A DNA stretch of 49,716 nt, taken from NCBI GenBank assembly GCA_017993235.1, contig JAGONC010000025.1:1-49716 (forward strand), read 5' to 3'. Both the position numbers and the translations under genes were made by a program. The notes beneath the pieces are model-generated. The model saw only the letters and a list, made by a program, of their open reading frames with translations, ran no database searches and had not been told where the DNA came from. This DNA is from Lentimicrobiaceae bacterium (GTDB lineage: Bacteria > Bacteroidota > Bacteroidia > Bacteroidales > JAGONC01). This document shows positions 27,225-35,064 of the stretch, piece after piece. Each line of letters begins with the position of its first letter. Positions within the stretch are counted from its first letter, which is position 1.

Positions 27225-30074
27225 ATGTTGTTCGACTCGCTGGAACATCTTGATCCGCATGATTTTATTGTTATCAAGGGCGCACGGGTCCATAACCTTA
27301 AAAATCTTTCCGTAGCTCTTCCCCGTAATCACCTTATTGTCATAACGGGTTTATCCGGTTCAGGGAAATCCTCACTGGCTTTTGACACCCTTTACGCTGA
27401 TGGGCAGCGGCGTTATGTTGAAAGCCTGAGCTCCTATGCCCGTCAGTTCCTGGGCCGCATGAGTAAACCGGAAGTGGATTTTATCAGGGGAATTGCACCG
27501 GCAATTGCCATCGAACAGAAAGTCAACACAAGGAATCCCCGGTCGACCGTCGGTACCTCCACGGAGATCTATGAATACCTCAAACTTCTCTATGCACGTG
27601 TTGGAAAAACCTATTCACCGGTATCCGGAGAGCTGGTCAAGCGGCACTCAGTTACAGATGTTGTGGATTACATCAGGACCTTTAAGCCCGGAACCCGGTT
27701 TCTGATCTACTGTCCGCTGATCGTCAAAGCCAACAGGACCCTGAAAGAACAGCTTTCCATTTTACTGCAGCAGGGGTTCAGCCGAATGTATTTCCAGCAG
27801 GAGATTGTCCGGATCGATGGTTTTCTATCGGGTAATTTTACCGGAGTGAGTCCTGATGAACTTTTTCTCCTGATCGACAGGATGGTTTACGAACCAGATG
27901 ACGAAGATCTACTGGTCCGCGTTGCCGATTCAGCACAACTGGCATTCTATGAGGGTGAAGGGAGCTGCAGGGTGGAGTCATCACTGGAAGATCAAAAAAA
28001 CGTGTACACCTTCTCGAATCGTTTTGAACGGGACGGAGTAACGTTCGAAGAACCGAGTACCAACCTGTTCAGTTTCAACAATCCGTACGGTGCCTGCAAA
28101 CGGTGTGAGGGTTTCGGAAGCATCATCGGTATTGATGAAGATCTGGTCATTCCAAACAAGAGCCTGTCGATCACCGAGGATGCCATTGCCTGCTGGAAGG
28201 GAGAAAAAATGAGTGAGTGGAAGGATGTACTGGTCATGAATGCTTACCGGTTCGGATTTCCCATCTACAAACCCTATTATGAACTGACGGGGGAACAGAA
28301 GGAACTTCTGTGGACCGGGAATGAGTATTTCAGCGGGTTGAATGATTTCTTCAAATATGTGGAGGAACAAACCTACAAGATCCAGTACCGGGTTATGCTG
28401 AGCCGGTACCGGGGTAAGACGGTCTGTCCTGACTGTAAAGGTACACGGCTGAGAAAGGACGCCCGTTATGTAAAGGTCGGGGGCAAATCCATCTCAGATG
28501 TGGTGTTGATGCCGGTGAGCAAGTCACTGGCCTTTTTCAGAAACCTGGAACTTGCTGATCCGGACAGGATTGTCGCCAGCCGTTTGCTGACCGAGATCGT
28601 TAACCGGCTTCAGTTCCTGGAGGATGTCGGGCTGGGGTACCTGACGCTGAACCGGCTGGCTTCCAGCCTCTCAGGAGGAGAGTCGCAGCGCATCAACCTT
28701 GCGACCTCGCTGGGGAGTAATCTGGTGGGTTCCATGTACATCCTGGATGAACCCAGCATCGGATTGCATCCGCGTGACACGCATCGCCTTATCCGCGTTT
28801 TGCTGCAACTGCGCGATCTTGGCAATACGGTGATCGTTGTGGAACACGATGAGGACATCATCCGCGCAGCTGACCAGATCATTGATATTGGACCGATGGC
28901 AGGAAGCCATGGCGGCGAGCTGGTGTTCCAGGGAAGCTACGATGAGCTGATCCACGATACCAAAAGCCTGACCGGGCAGTACATGGCACGGAAGCAAATG
29001 ATCCCCCTGCCCCGGAACAGAAGACCCTGGAAAGATTATATTGAGGTCACCGGTGCCAGGGAGAATAATCTCAAGGGAATATCGGTACAGTTTCCCCTGC
29101 AGGTCTTTACCTGTGTTACCGGAGTCAGTGGTTCCGGCAAGACGACATTGGTGAAAACGATCCTTTACGCAGCACTGAAAAAAATCCATGGCGGGTATAC
29201 GGAGAGGACGGGTAACTTCGACCGGCTGGATGGGGATTTTAAGCGCATCGGAAATATTGAACTGGTAGACCAGAATCCCATCGGGAGGTCGACACGGTCG
29301 AATCCCGCCACGTACGTAAAAGCCTACGACGACATCCGTCAGTTGTTTGCTGATCAGCAGCTGGCCAGGGTCAGGGGATACAAGCCAGGCTTCTTCTCGT
29401 TCAACATTCCCGGGGGAAGGTGCGAAGAATGCGAGGGGGAAGGTACTGTCAGGATCGAAATGCAATTCATGGCGGATATTTACCTTACCTGTGAGAGCTG
29501 TGGGGGCAAACGGTTCAGGGAGGAAGTGCTGGATGTCAGATACAAGGACTACACGATCAGCGATATTCTGGATCTGACCATTTCCCAGGGAATCCAGCTT
29601 TTCGGGAGCAGTAAAAAGAAGAATTCGATTGAAAGCAGGATTGTAGGCAAACTGCAGCCGCTGGAGGACGTCGGGTTGGGTTATCTTAAGCTGGGGCAAT
29701 CCTCCAGTACGCTCAGCGGTGGGGAGGCACAACGCACAAAACTGGCTTATTTCCTGGCAAAAGGAGCCACCGAGGTGCCTACATTTTTTATCTTTGATGA
29801 ACCCACAACCGGGCTTCACTATCATGATATCCACAAGCTACTGGAAGCCTTTCATGCACTGATCGAAAGAGGTCATACGATTCTGGTCATCGAACATAAC
29901 CTTGAGGTGATCAAATGTGCTGACTGGATCATCGACCTCGGCCCGGAGGGAGGAGACGAAGGCGGAACGGTCGTATTTGAGGGCACTCCGGAAAATATGG
30001 CTGCTGCCGGAAGATCCTATACGGCACATTATTTACGGCAAAAACTCATGGATACCCCCATCCCTAAACCTTAA
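27225..30074 (+). CDS. uvrA: Excinuclease ABC subunit A
   Basis: The 949-aa product recognises bulky DNA damage and loads UvrB in nucleotide excision repair. It has both ATP-binding cassettes. The first has Walker A GLSGSGKSS near residue 45 and signature LSGGESQRI near 484; the second has GVSGSGKTT near 635 and signature LSGGEAQRTKL near 830. Zinc-binding cysteine pairs are intact (CKRCEGFG...CPDCKGTRL and CEECEGEG...CESCGGKRF). The start at 27225 gives a normal N terminus (MLFDSLEH then IVIKGARVHNLKNL). An upstream in-frame ATG at 27162 would add 21 residues not typical of UvrA. A cyclase-like gene starts 10 bp downstream. Confidence 0.97.
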   Translation: MLFDSLEHLDPHDFIVIKGARVHNLKNLSVALPRNHLIVITGLSGSGKSSLAFDTLYADGQRRYVESLSSYARQFLGRMSKPEVDFIRGIAPAIAIEQKVNTRNPRSTVGTSTEIYEYLKLLYARVGKTYSPVSGELVKRHSVTDVVDYIRTFKPGTRFLIYCPLIVKANRTLKEQLSILLQQGFSRMYFQQEIVRIDGFLSGNFTGVSPDELFLLIDRMVYEPDDEDLLVRVADSAQLAFYEGEGSCRVESSLEDQKNVYTFSNRFERDGVTFEEPSTNLFSFNNPYGACKRCEGFGSIIGIDEDLVIPNKSLSITEDAIACWKGEKMSEWKDVLVMNAYRFGFPIYKPYYELTGEQKELLWTGNEYFSGLNDFFKYVEEQTYKIQYRVMLSRYRGKTVCPDCKGTRLRKDARYVKVGGKSISDVVLMPVSKSLAFFRNLELADPDRIVASRLLTEIVNRLQFLEDVGLGYLTLNRLASSLSGGESQRINLATSLGSNLVGSMYILDEPSIGLHPRDTHRLIRVLLQLRDLGNTVIVVEHDEDIIRAADQIIDIGPMAGSHGGELVFQGSYDELIHDTKSLTGQYMARKQMIPLPRNRRPWKDYIEVTGARENNLKGISVQFPLQVFTCVTGVSGSGKTTLVKTILYAALKKIHGGYTERTGNFDRLDGDFKRIGNIELVDQNPIGRSTRSNPATYVKAYDDIRQLFADQQLARVRGYKPGFFSFNIPGGRCEECEGEGTVRIEMQFMADIYLTCESCGGKRFREEVLDVRYKDYTISDILDLTISQGIQLFGSSKKKNSIESRIVGKLQPLEDVGLGYLKLGQSSSTLSGGEAQRTKLAYFLAKGATEVPTFFIFDEPTTGLHYHDIHKLLEAFHALIERGHTILVIEHNLEVIKCADWIIDLGPEGGDEGGTVVFEGTPENMAAAGRSYTAHYLRQKLMDTPIPKP

Positions 30075-30084
30075 ACAACTACCT

Positions 30085-31020
30085 ATGATGAAGTCAATAA
30101 AAATGCTTGAAAACGATGAGATAGAGAACATACTGTCAGAACTTGACAAAAGGGTGGTGTTCGAAAAAACCAACATTATTCCCGAATCCCATGACCTTTA
30201 TGAACGATTGCGGTCCTACGTCAAATATGACAGGATCGGATTCAAATCCGTTCTGGGTATCGATATTTTTCAGTATAGCGGGTTTGGAGAATTTGAGCAG
30301 GCCCTTCTCCCCTTTGTCTTTAAAACCATCTTCAAAAGCACCATCCAGCTATGCCTTGAAAATCATCCCTATATTTTTCAAAAATACAACCAGGAAGACA
30401 TTGAGAAAAGTTTTATCAGCACAGGCGACGGGGGATTTCTGATCTTTGACACACCTTTTCATTCCCTGGTATTTGCCTGCAATCTTGCCGTTATCCTGCG
30501 AATCTACAACTCATTCCATTATTATCCCAAATTAAAGCGCATCGTCGGGGCCATTAATTTCCGCTACGCCATCACCTATGATAAGATCTATTCCTTTGAG
30601 GAGAATTATTACGGCCGTGCGGTGATCAACAACGCCCGCATACTTCAGAAAGACAACCTTAACCGCTGCCTGATCGATGAAAATGTATTCCGCTGGTTCA
30701 CCCTGAACATTGACGGGCTGGAGAATCTCCAGATCCTTACCATTCAGGATGTTGCCAATATCTACGAATTCAATAAATATTATGACCGGGAATTTTTACT
30801 CAGGCACCAGGACGAGATCTTTGAACGTGAGCCCTCCCGAAGGTATGGGATCATCAATTCTGACGTGCTTGAGATTGGCAAGATCCGTTCAAAGGAGGCA
30901 GAAATGAACATCTACAACCTGCACCTGCAGGTCACGCTCAACCTTTATAACGATGATGACCGTACGCAGATGCGGACGATCACAGCAAGTCTGGGAAATC
31001 TTAATACGGCGGGGATATGA
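30085..31020 (+). CDS. Class III nucleotidyl cyclase-like protein
   Basis: The start at 30085 gives 311 aa and sits 10 bp after uvrA. Residues about 50-215 resemble the class III adenylate/guanylate cyclase homology domain. The first metal aspartate is in LGIDIFQYSGF (Asp60), the second in STGDGGFLIF (Asp115), and a YYGRAVINNARIL motif carries the expected arginine (Arg185). The asparagine usually found four residues before that arginine is isoleucine (Ile181), so activity is uncertain. There is no signal peptide or membrane segment. The stop codon overlaps the first ATG of the next frame (ATGA at 31017-31020). A role in cyclic nucleotide signalling or as a catalytically silent sensor is inferred, not shown. 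Confidence 0.65.
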   Translation: MMKSIKMLENDEIENILSELDKRVVFEKTNIIPESHDLYERLRSYVKYDRIGFKSVLGIDIFQYSGFGEFEQALLPFVFKTIFKSTIQLCLENHPYIFQKYNQEDIEKSFISTGDGGFLIFDTPFHSLVFACNLAVILRIYNSFHYYPKLKRIVGAINFRYAITYDKIYSFEENYYGRAVINNARILQKDNLNRCLIDENVFRWFTLNIDGLENLQILTIQDVANIYEFNKYYDREFLLRHQDEIFEREPSRRYGIINSDVLEIGKIRSKEAEMNIYNLHLQVTLNLYNDDDRTQMRTITASLGNLNTAGI

Positions 31021-31074
31021 GAGGGGAGAGGAGAAAGGAGAGAGGAGAAAGGAGAGAGGAGAGAGGAGAGAGGA
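31019..31074 (+). repeat. GAGAGGA heptanucleotide tandem repeat
   Basis: Eight consecutive 7-bp units of GAGAGGA or one-base variants (GAAAGGA, GAGAGGG) begin in the stop codon of the upstream gene and end 17 bp before the preferred lipoprotein start at 31092. Read from the ATG at 31017 the tract encodes an Arg/Glu-rich stretch in frame with the lipoprotein. Since 7 is not a multiple of 3, a change by one unit would break that longer frame. Confidence 0.75.
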
Positions 31075-31091
31075 GAGATAGGGGGTGGAGT

Positions 31092-31934
31092 ATGTGGGTT
31101 ATGAGTGTGGTGATATGTGTGGCGGCAGTGGGGTGTCATCCCAGGGAACCTTCAGAAAAACCAACGGTAACTGTCAGTATTTTACCGCAGAAGTACTGGG
31201 TGGAGCGGATTGCGGGAGACCGGTTCAATGTCAGGGTGATGGTGCCGCCGGGAGCTGATTCCCACACGTACGAGCCTACACCGAAGGATATGAAAGATCT
31301 TTCGGAATCTGCGCTCTATTTTAGCCTGGAATCCATTGACTTTGAGAGAAGTTACCTGGATAAATTCCGATCCGTCAATCCCCGGATGAAGGTGATCGGG
31401 CTTCCGGAGAACATAGCCCTGATCGAAAATGAGCCGGATCATGCAGGAGTGGATCCCCATTTCTGGCTATCGGTCAAAGAGGTACGAAAGATCGTCGGGA
31501 GCATGCTTGAACCGATCATTCAGCTGGATCCCGGTCACGCTGATCTTTACCGGGAAAACCATTATCGGTTCATGCAGGACATGGATACACTGGAGGCATA
31601 TTTAAACCAGAAGTTAGCTCCGGGACGTGGCAGGACCGTGATCATCTATCATCCCACGCTGGCCTATCTTGCCCGGGATTATGGCTTTCGCCAGGTAGCT
31701 CTGGAAGAAGGAGGCAAAAACCCATCCGCCTATCATATGAAAGAAATCATTGATCTGGCCAGGCAGATGCATATCAAAACCATCCTGATCCAGCAACAGA
31801 TCGACAGGGTAATGGCCGAAGAGGTGGCCGGTGAAATTGGCGGGCAGGTCGAAACGATGGATCCGCTTGCTTATCAGTGGTTGGAAAATATGCAGGAAAT
31901 TGCCCGAAAATTAAACCAGATCTTTCAATCCTGA
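31092..31934 (+). CDS. znuA: Zinc/manganese ABC importer, substrate-binding lipoprotein
   Basis: From 31092 the product is 280 aa with a short signal peptide and lipobox (VAAVGC, cysteine at residue 15). It belongs to the ZnuA/TroA cluster A-I family of periplasmic metal binders. The three expected histidines are visible in GADSHTYEP, GVDPHFWLS and IIYHPTLAYL, with the C-terminal aspartate in ETMDPLAYQ. There is no histidine-rich loop, so zinc and manganese cannot be told apart. An in-frame ATG at 31017 overlaps the upstream stop codon. It would add 25 Arg/Glu-rich residues from a heptad repeat, unusual before a signal peptide, hence the choice of 31092. The ATPase gene starts 6 bp downstream. 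Confidence 0.9.
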   Translation: MWVMSVVICVAAVGCHPREPSEKPTVTVSILPQKYWVERIAGDRFNVRVMVPPGADSHTYEPTPKDMKDLSESALYFSLESIDFERSYLDKFRSVNPRMKVIGLPENIALIENEPDHAGVDPHFWLSVKEVRKIVGSMLEPIIQLDPGHADLYRENHYRFMQDMDTLEAYLNQKLAPGRGRTVIIYHPTLAYLARDYGFRQVALEEGGKNPSAYHMKEIIDLARQMHIKTILIQQQIDRVMAEEVAGEIGGQVETMDPLAYQWLENMQEIARKLNQIFQS

Positions 31935-31940
31935 CAGCTG

Positions 31941-32699
31941 ATGGACAAACTCGTTGAACTGGTAAACATAACCGCTGGTTACGGGAAGCAGGTGGTTCTC
32001 ACCGATATCAGCCTTACGATCCATGACCGGGATTTCATCGGAGTTATCGGGCCCAATGGTGGGGGTAAGACAACGTTGCTGAAGGTGATCATCGGATTGC
32101 TTTCTCCGTTTGCAGGTACGGTCAGGTATTTTACCGAGGGTGCCGAACGTTACAACCTCATTGGATATCTCCCCCAGCTCATGCAGCACGATCCCAAATT
32201 CCCGATCGGTGCGCTGGATGTGGTCCTGTCCGGTATCATTGCCGGGAATCGTCTTTCAAAAAAAGTTTCCGGGGATGAGAAGAAACTGGCCATGCGTCTG
32301 ATGGAGCAGATGGGTGTGGCACATTTACATAAAAAAGCCATTGGAGAACTGTCGGGGGGAGAGCGGCAACGGTTGTTCCTGTGCCGTTCGATCATTTCCA
32401 ATCCGCGCCTTCTAATTCTTGATGAACCCGATACGTTTGTCGACAACAGGTTTGAGCATGATCTCTATGGGATCCTGCAGGAGCTGAATGAACGGATGGC
32501 CGTGATCATGGTTTCTCACGATATCGGAACCATCTCGGCCAATGTCAAGACCATTGCCTGCGTTAACCGTAACCTGCATTATCATCCGTCGAATATCATC
32601 ACCGAGCAGCAGCTGGCAGCCTATGACTGTCCGATACAATTGATAACCCACGGAAATGTACCGCATACCGTACTGAAAAAACATGATCCATGGAACTGA
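31941..32699 (+). CDS. znuC: Zinc/manganese ABC importer, ATP-binding subunit
   Basis: The 252-aa ATPase energises metal uptake from the cytoplasmic side. Walker A is GPNGGGKTT (about residues 37-45), the signature is LSGGERQRLF (about 140-149), Walker B is LLILDEPDTFVD (about 158-169) and the switch histidine lies in VSHDIGT. The order of genes (binding lipoprotein, ATPase, permease) and the 10-bp overlap with the permease gene mark one operon. Sequence character is of the ZnuC/MntB family. Confidence 0.93.
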   Translation: MDKLVELVNITAGYGKQVVLTDISLTIHDRDFIGVIGPNGGGKTTLLKVIIGLLSPFAGTVRYFTEGAERYNLIGYLPQLMQHDPKFPIGALDVVLSGIIAGNRLSKKVSGDEKKLAMRLMEQMGVAHLHKKAIGELSGGERQRLFLCRSIISNPRLLILDEPDTFVDNRFEHDLYGILQELNERMAVIMVSHDIGTISANVKTIACVNRNLHYHPSNIITEQQLAAYDCPIQLITHGNVPHTVLKKHDPWN

Positions 32700-33496
32700 T
32701 GTTTTTTGAACTTTTTTCGTACCGTTTTTTCGTACATGCGCTGGCAGCGGCAGTGTTGACGAGCATCCTGTGTGGTATGATCGGAACGTACATCGTTTCA
32801 AAAAGGATGGTCTTTATCAGCGGGGGTATCACCCATACATCCTTTGGGGGAATCGGGATCGGCTATTTTCTGGGTATTCATCCCCTTGCCGGTGCAGCGG
32901 TCTTCAGTCTGCTCTCAGCCCTTGGCATTGAATATTTTTCACGCAGGGGAGACATACGGCACGATTCCATGATCGCCATCTTCTGGGCACTGGGTATGGC
33001 ACTGGGGATCATATTTATTTATCTGACACCGGGATATGCACCCAATCTGATGAGCTATCTTTTCGGCAGCATCCTTACGGTTTCAACGGCTGAGCTGATT
33101 GCCCTGCTGATCCTGACTGCCGTCACCGCTATTGCCTTTATCCTGTTTTACCGTCCGATCCTTTATGTTGCATTCGATGAAGAGTTTGCGCGGACGCGTC
33201 TGATTCCCGTACAACTGATCAAGTATATGATCATCAGCCTGATAGCCCTGACAATCGTATTCAGTATCCGTATGGTGGGCATTATACTGGTCATTTCATT
33301 GCTGACGATACCCCAGACTGCGGCCAATCTGTTGACCCGACGGTTCGACCGGATCATTCTCTATGCCATCCTGCTGGCCATGGCAGGTGCTATCGGAGGA
33401 CTGATCCTGTCGTACTACCTGAATATCCCTTCCGGAGCGACGATCATATTTTGTCTGGTGATCATCTTTATCGTGGTGCGACTGATCCGAAGATAA
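32690..33496 (+). CDS. znuB: Zinc/manganese ABC importer, permease subunit
   Basis: The 268-aa integral membrane protein is of the ABC-3 (ZnuB/TroC) permease family and has about eight hydrophobic helices. The family segments GTYIVSKRMVFISGGITHTSFGG (N-terminal part) and VGIILVISLLTIPQTAANLL (about residues 195-215) are evident. It starts inside the last codons of the ATPase gene, so translation is probably coupled. The C terminus is complete. The gene converges on the cyclase-like gene 27 bp away. Confidence 0.93.
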   Translation: MELMFFELFSYRFFVHALAAAVLTSILCGMIGTYIVSKRMVFISGGITHTSFGGIGIGYFLGIHPLAGAAVFSLLSALGIEYFSRRGDIRHDSMIAIFWALGMALGIIFIYLTPGYAPNLMSYLFGSILTVSTAELIALLILTAVTAIAFILFYRPILYVAFDEEFARTRLIPVQLIKYMIISLIALTIVFSIRMVGIILVISLLTIPQTAANLLTRRFDRIILYAILLAMAGAIGGLILSYYLNIPSGATIIFCLVIIFIVVRLIRR

Positions 33497-33497
33497 T

Positions 33498-33510
33498 GGG
33501 ATCTAATCCC
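33498..33510. terminator. Weak hairpin between convergent genes
   Basis: GGGAT-CTA-ATCCC forms a 5-bp stem in the 27-bp gap between the converging permease and cyclase-like genes. The stem is short and followed only by a pyrimidine-rich stretch, so terminator function is uncertain. Confidence 0.3.
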
Positions 33511-33523
33511 TTATCCCTTTCCC

Positions 33524-34171
33524 TCATACCTGTATCAGCCGGTACTCAACAGGTCTGGGCACTCCCTTGAAATCCTCAATATATTTTTCGCTGATGCATT
33601 TCAGACAACCCTGGTCAGCCGGCATCTTTTCCCCTTCAAGGTCCTCCAGCACCTTTTGATAGAATTTCTCGCTTACCACGATCCGATAAGGCTTGGTTTT
33701 CGACATCAGCCTTGCTGAAAGATCAATGTCCTTTCCATAATAATCATTATATCCTTTCAGGAAGGTAATGTTATAGGCTTCCGTACAATAATGGATGGCT
33801 ACCTTACAGGGCAGAAACAGGTCATCCACCGGGAAATTCCGGATATTGTCGAGGGTGGCATAGATTTCCTCCAGCAAGGCAAAGCAGGTATGAAATGTGG
33901 ATTTGCGGTGAAGCTCCTCATCCGGGATATAGAGCATGATCTCGTCGCCAATGCCTTTGACGATGTTGTCAGGAAAGTCATTGAGCAGGGAAATGAAGTT
34001 GAACGTATTGTTCAGTTTCTGCCCCCAACGCGTAAATGGCTCATGGTATTTGATCCATGTAGAATCAACAATATCGATGAAAAGACAGACACCCGGGCAT
34101 TTGGGTACACCCTTCAACACACGGGTTATCTCTTCCGACCGGGGATCCTTGTCATGAATCCATTGCGCCAT
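33524..34171 (-). CDS. Class III cyclase-like protein in a partner-switch operon
   Basis: The 215-aa soluble protein matches the class III nucleotidyl cyclase fold. The first metal aspartate is in FIDIVDSTW (Asp33), the second in KGIGDEIML (Asp76), and YYGKDIDLSARLM carries the conserved arginine (Arg154). The asparagine expected four residues earlier is aspartate (Asp150), so catalysis is doubtful but metal binding is plausible. It is the third gene of a tight minus-strand operon with an RsbW-like kinase and a STAS protein, with gaps of 5 and 4 bp. Its role is therefore probably in the same switch, perhaps as an effector or output domain. It is similar in type to the 311-aa protein after uvrA, but the two are not near-identical. 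Confidence 0.75.
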   Translation of the reverse strand: MAQWIHDKDPRSEEITRVLKGVPKCPGVCLFIDIVDSTWIKYHEPFTRWGQKLNNTFNFISLLNDFPDNIVKGIGDEIMLYIPDEELHRKSTFHTCFALLEEIYATLDNIRNFPVDDLFLPCKVAIHYCTEAYNITFLKGYNDYYGKDIDLSARLMSKTKPYRIVVSEKFYQKVLEDLEGEKMPADQGCLKCISEKYIEDFKGVPRPVEYRLIQV

Positions 34172-34175
34172 GACT

Positions 34176-34508
34176 TCAGTACTGTTTCAGAGCTTCCTGC
34201 CGTGTGGAATAAATGGAAAAAATACTGGTGAATCCTGAAATTTCAAAAATCTCACGGATGTTTTCCTGAAGACAGCAGAGGAAGAACTTTCCCTTCACCA
34301 GGTTAATTTTCTTGAGCCCCATCAGCATGATCCGTAAACCCGAACTGCTGATATACGATAGATCGTTGCAGTCAACCAGGATATTGTGATGGTGATCTTC
34401 GATCAGTTTCATGATCTTCTCTTCAAGAAAACTGTAATTGGTTGTATCCAACCTGCCCTTCAATTCAAGAATGGTAATACCATCCTGTACAATGTCGGTT
34501 ATTTCCAT
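34176..34508 (-). CDS. STAS-domain anti-sigma factor antagonist
   Basis: The 110-aa protein is a single STAS domain (SpoIIAA/RsbV type). These antagonists bind or release a serine kinase depending on their phosphorylation. The phosphorylation region YISSSGLRIML (about residues 52-62) keeps the serine (probably Ser55), but the usual Asp before it is serine. It lies between the kinase gene (5 bp upstream) and the cyclase-like gene (4 bp downstream). No sigma factor is in this operon, so the final target is unknown. Confidence 0.9.
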   Translation of the reverse strand: MEITDIVQDGITILELKGRLDTTNYSFLEEKIMKLIEDHHHNILVDCNDLSYISSSGLRIMLMGLKKINLVKGKFFLCCLQENIREIFEISGFTSIFSIYSTRQEALKQY

Positions 34509-34513
34509 AAAAG

Positions 34514-34933
34514 TTATTGTTTGACGTTCTTTGATAAGATTAAGTGGTTTATGTTGTCGGTCCTCTTGTAGAAATATGAATCCATGATCTCGCGGACAAA
34601 ATAGATCCCCAACCCCCCTATCCTCCTCTCTTCCAGTGATTTATCGAGATCACCGGGAGTACTGACGCTAAAGGGATCAAACGGTTTACCGTCATCTTCG
34701 ATCTGCAATTCGATCACTTCGTTTTCCAGGTTCATGTGGATATGTATTTCATGGTCAAGATCATCTTCGAAGCCGTAAAAGATGATGTTGGTGATCAGTT
34801 CCTCCAGCACCAGGTTCAGAGAAAAAATATCCTTGGAGGTCAGATCCCATTCCATACCCCATTTCTCCACGAATTGCTGTATCTTTTCCAGTTCCTGAAT
34901 ATCGTTATGTATGATAATATCAGCTGTGGTCAT
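34514..34933 (-). CDS. RsbW-like serine kinase (HATPase_c_2)
   Basis: The 139-aa protein is a stand-alone GHKL ATPase of the anti-sigma kinase kind. The N box (NLVLEELITNIIFYG, about residues 40-54), G1 (EDDGKPFDP, about 80-88) and G2 (GGLGIYFVREIMD, about 105-117) are present. Such kinases phosphorylate a STAS antagonist, which is the next gene. It diverges from the nSTAND-WD40 gene across 131 bp, an arrangement that would suit shared control. Confidence 0.9.
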   Translation of the reverse strand: MTTADIIIHNDIQELEKIQQFVEKWGMEWDLTSKDIFSLNLVLEELITNIIFYGFEDDLDHEIHIHMNLENEVIELQIEDDGKPFDPFSVSTPGDLDKSLEERRIGGLGIYFVREIMDSYFYKRTDNINHLILSKNVKQ

Positions 34934-35002
34934 GATACCTGAAAGATTCCGGGTGTGTATACGTTATTCATCCGGTAAAGTTAATAAGTTTTTTATGGTT
35001 TC

Positions 35003-35033
35003 TTTGATATTATGGGTAAAGTAAATAAATTAG
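35003..35033 (+). promoter_or_regulatory. Candidate promoter of the nSTAND-WD40 gene
   Basis: TTTG (35003-35006), a 19-bp spacer and TAAATTAG (35026-35033) form a Bacteroidetes-type promoter with one mismatch in the -7 box. It ends 31 bp before the ATG at 35065. Confidence 0.4.
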
Positions 35034-35064
35034 GTGCTTTTTACCATTAGTAATTATCGTATCC

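Noticed and set aside
28671..29834. A 387-codon open frame on the minus strand inside uvrA
   Set aside because: Antisense to conserved ABC cassettes of uvrA, with no domain or signal of its own.
29917..30084. Upstream start for the cyclase-like gene inside uvrA
   Set aside because: It would overlap uvrA by over 150 bp; the ATG at 30085 follows the uvrA stop with a normal gap.
31019..31074. GA tract as a CRISPR or minisatellite array
   Set aside because: Units are 7 bp with no spacers, so it is a simple tandem repeat.
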